Assembly: GCA_023665245.1 (NCBI GenBank)
Contig: JAMPEH010000110.1
Coordinates: 1-7,430 of the forward strand
Direction: 5' to 3'
DNA length: 7,430 nt
DNA from: Muribaculaceae bacterium
GTDB taxonomy: Bacteria > Pseudomonadota > Alphaproteobacteria > Rs-D84
The position numbers and the translations under genes were made by a program. The notes under the pieces were generated by a model. That model was not told the DNA's origin, ran no database searches, and was given only the letters and a program-made list of their open reading frames with translations. Position 1 is the stretch's first letter. Every line of letters begins with the position of its first letter. Of the stretch, positions 6,501 through 7,430 are shown piece by piece.

Positions 6501-7430
6501 TGATCTGCTCAGTCGCCACATAGGGATCGGTCCCGGTGGTGTCGGGCTCGCCGATGTGGACCATGACCTTCTCGTCGGCCATCGCCACGTCATACAGCGC
6601 CTTCTTCTCCAGCTCGATAATGGCGGGATACTCGGTCTCGTTATAGAGGTTCCGGTTCTTGTTGGCGATCATGGGATCGAAGCCGGGATCGTCCTGCTCG
6701 CCTGCCAGGATAAGCTTGGTCTGGGTATCCAGCCAGGTCTCGTCCTTGGAGGAGAAGTCCTCGTGCAGGGCGGCGCGGATCATGTCATAGTACTTGTTGT
6801 ACACCTGGAGACGGTAATACGTATCGTACATACCGCCCATCTGCTCGACCAGCATGGTGTGCGAGGTGGTGGCATCAGCGTACACCCGCAGGGCGCCCTT
6901 GCCGTTCGCGTCGGGCTCGTAATCGAAGCGGTAGTCGCCCCTCACGAAGGAGTTGAAGTGCTTGCCCATGAACTGGATGAAGGGACCCTCGGTCTCGGGA
7001 TCGTCCACGCCCTTCACATCATAGACCTGCAGCTTGTCAAGGTACACGTCCAGGTTGAAGTAGTTGATGATGACCACGTAGTCACGCTTGGGATAGCTGC
7101 CGGTGGTGGGCGTGACGGTGACATAGAAGTAGTTCAGGCCGTCGTTCAGGCTCTTCACGTCCACGGTGAGCAGGTGATGCTTCTCCCAGTGGTCGCCGCT
7201 CTGGGTCACGGGGATCTCCTCGCCGCCTACGGTGACCGTCTTCTGGATCTGGTTGCCCTTGCCGTCGTCCACATAGACAATGTACTCGGCGCGCTCCATG
7301 TAGACGTTGGCGGTATCCTCGGCAGACTGGATCTGGATCTGAGCGGTACGGGTGGTGTTGTAAACGGTGGTCATGGCCTCCAGCGTGTTCTGGGCCGGGT
7401 TGCGGTTGAGCTCCAGATCCTTGCCATCGA
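1..7430 (-). CDS. Giant multi-domain surface protein with tandem cadherin-like beta-sandwich repeats (partial at both ends)
   Basis: One frame is open over the whole window, reading from 7428 down to 1, giving 2476 residues with no stop. Neither start nor end is present, so no ribosome binding site, signal peptide or anchor (LPXTG, SLH) can be judged. The sequence is almost all beta-strand-like: alternating V/I/T/Y segments closed repeatedly by Y-x-(I/V)-x-(I/V)-x-R, often after G-x-N-x-h-x-h-x-V and a V-N-G turn. This is the signature of the cadherin-like beta-sandwich family of Firmicutes surface proteins. About 15-17 diverged units follow each other, with an acidic linker between two of them. 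I see no catalytic motif. I count only four cysteines (residues 803, 864, 1183, 2065), as is usual for exported Gram-positive proteins. Lys is always AAG and third positions are GC-rich throughout, so there is no sign of a mosaic insert. Likely role: extracellular stalk, adhesin or scaffold. The coding call is near certain, the family likely, the role inferred. Confidence 0.93.
580..1086 (-). other. Protein region: diverged beta-sandwich segment (residues 2115-2283)
   Basis: A Thr/Ser/Val-rich strand set (S-V-T-L-T-G-D-T-S-V-T-T-G-T-A-S-V) leads to D-T-Y-T-V-S-V-R-T. A second set then holds the turn V-R-V-N-G and the strand Y-A-T-Y-T-V-E-L-P, closing at V-S-Y-V-L-N-V-M-H. It may be one long unit or two short ones. 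The V-N-G turn supports the same family, but the Arg-ended closing strand is missing at the end. Confidence 0.45.
1087..1428 (-). other. Protein region: cadherin-like beta-sandwich unit after the acidic linker (residues 2001-2114)
   Basis: It shows an N-Y-Y-L-Y-V-S-G strand, then F-F-T-A-N-A, then the turn I-K-I-N-G, then K-G-D-T-Q-A-L-V-T-V-T-D and the closing N-Y-T-V-T-I-I-R. The order and spacing fit the family well. The stretch from 1563 to 1510 before the linker (I-I-T-E-I-A-D-G-E-K-I-V-I) joins it to the preceding unit. Confidence 0.75.
1444..1503 (-). repeat. In-frame tandem 30-bp duplication encoding an acidic decapeptide, inside an acidic linker
   Basis: Two adjacent 30-base units, 1474-1503 and 1444-1473, encode E-D-E-T-G-G-E-G-E-A and E-D-E-N-G-G-E-P-E-A. 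They agree at 24 of 30 bases, with a 19-base core (1456-1474 and 1486-1504) differing at one base. The duplication sits in a Glu/Gly/Asp-rich linker (about 1429-1509, residues 1974-2000) with no strand pattern, most likely a flexible, disordered hinge between two beta-sandwich units. Confidence 0.85.
1564..1929 (-). other. Protein region: cadherin-like beta-sandwich unit (residues 1834-1955)
   Basis: It opens with the family's first strand (L-E-Y-L-G-V-S-E-G-T-L), then F-D-G-G-I-Y-N-Y-H-V-T-V-P-Y-D-V-D-E-V, then L-K-V-G-E-N-V-A-R-V-Y-L and the closing Y-T-V-V-I-H-R. All elements are in order at normal spacing. It is followed directly by the acidic linker. Confidence 0.78.
1930..2331 (-). other. 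Protein region: cadherin-like beta-sandwich unit (residues 1700-1833)
   Basis: After a short Pro/Thr-rich linker (E-V-P-S-Q-P-T-P) comes I-T-G-L-R-V-N, then L-P-A-F-D-D-S-I-Y-Y-Y-N-V-I-V-P-F-E-V-D-E-L, then V-G-N-E-N-N-I-E-I-M-A-Y and a final V-N-V-V-R. The 'L-P-A-F-D-x-x-x-x-Y' element is a close match to the family. A D-A-D-G-N loop (1972-1986) resembles a cation-binding turn, but this is only a resemblance. Confidence 0.78.
2332..2691 (-). other. Protein region: cadherin-like beta-sandwich unit (residues 1580-1699)
   Basis: A typical unit: F-E-K-E-T-N-F-Y-Y-V-N-V-P-N-E-V-T-E-V, then the turn V-Y-V-N-G, then L-G-D-N-T-V-E-V-M-L-T-G-P-D-G and R-Y-Y-T-V-V-I-N-R. Its middle strand pair closely resembles those of the next two units, so these three look like the most recently related block of the array. 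Confidence 0.78.
2692..2949 (-). other. Protein region: short beta-sandwich unit (residues 1494-1579)
   Basis: About 86 residues, shorter than its neighbours. It has the ending G-L-T-D-F-L-F-T-V-E-V-K-A-D-N-G followed by E-Y-R-I-S-V-W-R, a good match to the family's closing hairpin. Because it is short, it may be the second half of a domain that begins in the preceding segment. Confidence 0.5.
2950..3393 (-). other. Protein region: atypical Tyr/Gly-rich segment plus beta strands (residues 1346-1493)
   Basis: The first 35 residues are Gly, Tyr, Ser and Thr rich (Y-G-P-T-T-G-Y-G-K-D-T-Y-G-S-H-S) and lead to W-M-E-Y-T-S-G-G-H-M-A-P-V-W-N, unlike any other unit here. The later part (R-A-T-V-T-L-E-W-V ... 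Y-P-L-S-L-T-V-N-I-P) is again beta-sandwich-like but lacks the final Arg signature. It may be a distinct domain type, possibly a ligand-facing module, or a strongly elaborated repeat. I cannot name it. Confidence 0.4.
3394..3738 (-). other. Protein region: cadherin-like beta-sandwich unit (residues 1231-1345)
   Basis: A compact unit of about 115 residues. It has L-K-N-L-A-V-S-D (first strand), then L-F-R-E-D-T-Y-D-Y-F-V-A-V, then L-H-P-G-E-N-R-V-T-I-T-V and the closing Y-E-V-E-L-Y-V. All main elements of the family are present in order and at normal spacing. A short S-G-N-Q-E-V-T-Q loop lengthens the last hairpin. Confidence 0.75.
3739..4134 (-). other. Protein region: diverged beta-sandwich unit (residues 1099-1230)
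   Basis: It begins near F-S-P-F-D-D-M-K-L-D-G and has Tyr-rich strands. It ends G-N-D-N-W-Y-V-I-K-L-V-D-T-E-T-G followed by F-Y-A-S-L-A-V-Y-R. The 'G-N-D-x-W-x-V ... Y-x-x-L-x-V-x-R' ending keeps the repeat pattern. The front half is weakly conserved, so the start boundary is approximate. Confidence 0.55.
4135..4512 (-). other. Protein region: cadherin-like beta-sandwich unit (residues 973-1098)
   Basis: It opens with the family's first strand (K-L-M-D-I-Q-I-I) and then F-S-P-V-F-D-P-D-L-T-T-Y-F-F, which fits the 'P-x-F-x-x-x-x-x-x-Y' element closely. It ends with S-P-G-E-T-F-D-I-E-L-D-V-S-Y and V-Y-Y-M-H-F-S-R. The last strand uses bulky residues in place of I/V but keeps the final Arg. Confidence 0.65.
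4513..5019 (-). other. Protein region: cadherin-like beta-sandwich unit (residues 804-972)
   Basis: A clear unit ending in L-E-V-G-R-N-D-L-R-I-R-V-T-S-E-D-G then Q-D-Y-K-V-T-I-R-R. This ending is strikingly like that of the unit at 6381-6001, about 1.5 kb away, and more like it than like the two units between them. The middle has a Thr/Asp/Gly-rich strand set (A-T-A-T-V-T-L-P-D-G-T; T-T-V-T-T-V-D-G-T-E). It also holds a cysteine (L-P-C-D-G). Confidence 0.75.
5020..5478 (-). other. Protein region: diverged beta-sandwich unit (residues 651-803)
   Basis: It starts at M-V-R-M-S-V-D and has an acidic, Val-rich middle (D-A-F-V-V-G-V-P-A-D-T). It ends with L-A-P-G-K-N-Y-M-E-I-P-V-R-V-K-D and a closing L-F-M-L-H-I-Y-R-Y-R. 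The 'P-G-x-N-x-x-x-I-x-V-x-V ... h-x-I-x-R' ending is the repeat signature with Tyr-rich substitutions. One of the protein's four cysteines sits at its end. Confidence 0.55.
5479..6000 (-). other. Protein region: long beta-sandwich unit (residues 477-650)
   Basis: About 174 residues, longer than a typical unit. It begins L-S-L-E-W-V-Q-V-D-G and ends with a G-E-T-S-V-Y-V-R-T-V-T-V segment and the strand Y-R-V-Y-W-L-T-I. Its middle is rich in Thr, Ser, Pro and Ala (around T-L-P-T-P-P-T-S-D-T), suggesting an extended loop. The match to the repeat family rests mainly on the two ends and on its position between better units. Confidence 0.5.
6001..6381 (-). other. Protein region: cadherin-like beta-sandwich unit (residues 350-476)
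   Basis: One of the clearest units. It starts near K-M-G-V-Q-G-Y-E-P, continues with an aromatic strand (Y-V-W-T-Y-E-Y-E-V-P) and ends with G-T-N-D-F-I-V-R-V-T-S-E-K-G followed by D-Y-L-I-T-I-E-R-R. The 'V-T-S-E-x-G ... Y-x-I-T-I-x-R' ending matches the family well. Inside it is an acidic loop N-H-D-H-D-G-T-G (6178-6201) that could bind a cation, though this is speculative. Confidence 0.75.
6382..7053 (-). other. Protein region: atypical, partly helix-like segment within the repeat array (residues 126-349)
   Basis: It opens with a repeat-like strand (L-D-K-L-Q-V-Y-D-V) and ends in a strand pair around V-K-Y-N-M-I-Y-H-V, so it probably contains one beta-sandwich frame. Between these, residues about 197-288 are rich in Tyr, Lys, Glu, Met, Ala and Leu, for example V-Y-N-K-Y-Y-D-M-I-R-A-A-L and I-I-E-L-E-K-K-A-L-Y-D-V-A-M. 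This looks helical and is unlike the rest of the protein. It could be an inserted binding module or an elaborated loop of a diverged unit. I do not recognise a named domain in it. Confidence 0.45.
7054..7430 (-). other. Protein region: C-terminal part of a beta-sandwich unit (residues 1-125)
   Basis: This is the first visible part of the protein and is cut by the window edge. It holds a V-N-V-Y-M strand, then a G-L-N-Y-F-Y-V-T-V-T-P strand and a closing D-Y-V-V-I-I-N-Y strand. That is the 'G-x-N ... Y-x-h-x-h-x' ending of a cadherin-like unit, with N in place of the usual final R. The upstream half of the unit may be partly outside the window. Confidence 0.5.

Noticed and set aside
1..7430. 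CRISPR array, phage tail or retroelement-type diversity cassette as an explanation for the repeated texture
   Set aside because: The repetition is at protein level, with units of 260-520 bases and little DNA identity. There are no short identical repeats with unique spacers, no reverse transcriptase gene and no template/variable repeat pair in the window.

Overview
The window is the interior of one very large protein-coding gene on the minus strand. A single reading frame (codon first bases at positions divisible by 3) stays open from base 7430 to base 1. It gives 2476 full codons with no stop, no start that could be assigned and no frameshift. The N-terminus lies beyond base 7430 and the C-terminus beyond base 1. 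No second gene, RNA gene, mobile element, CRISPR array, promoter or terminator is visible, and there is no intergenic stretch. The open frames on the plus strand and in the other minus frames are shadows of a GC-rich gene.

The protein is built from many diverged copies of a beta-sandwich module of about 115-175 residues. A typical copy runs: a short 'L-x-x-L-x-V' strand, a 'F-x-x-x-x-x-x-Y-x-V-x-V' strand pair, often a 'V-N-G' turn, then 'G-x-N-x-h-x-h-x-V' and a closing 'Y-x-h-x-h-x-R' strand (h = hydrophobic). This is the pattern of the cadherin-like beta-sandwich domain (Pfam 'Cadherin-like', PF12733 from memory), common in long surface and secreted proteins of Firmicutes, especially gut Clostridia. 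I can place about 15-17 such units. The best matches lie at 6381-6001, 5019-4513, 3738-3394 and 2691-1087. The least typical stretches lie at 7053-6382, 3393-2950 and 1086-1. An acidic Gly/Glu linker with a tandemly duplicated decapeptide (1444-1503) lies between two units.

Organism: the repeat family, GC-rich third positions, Lys encoded only by AAG and very few cysteines fit a GC-rich Clostridia member (Oscillospiraceae-like gut bacterium or a metagenomic relative). This is inference; no taxonomic marker gene is present. The likely role is a giant secreted or wall-attached surface protein (adhesin, scaffold or stalk), but neither the signal peptide nor any anchoring signal is inside the window, so location and function are inferred. 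I see no evidence for a multi-gene system here.
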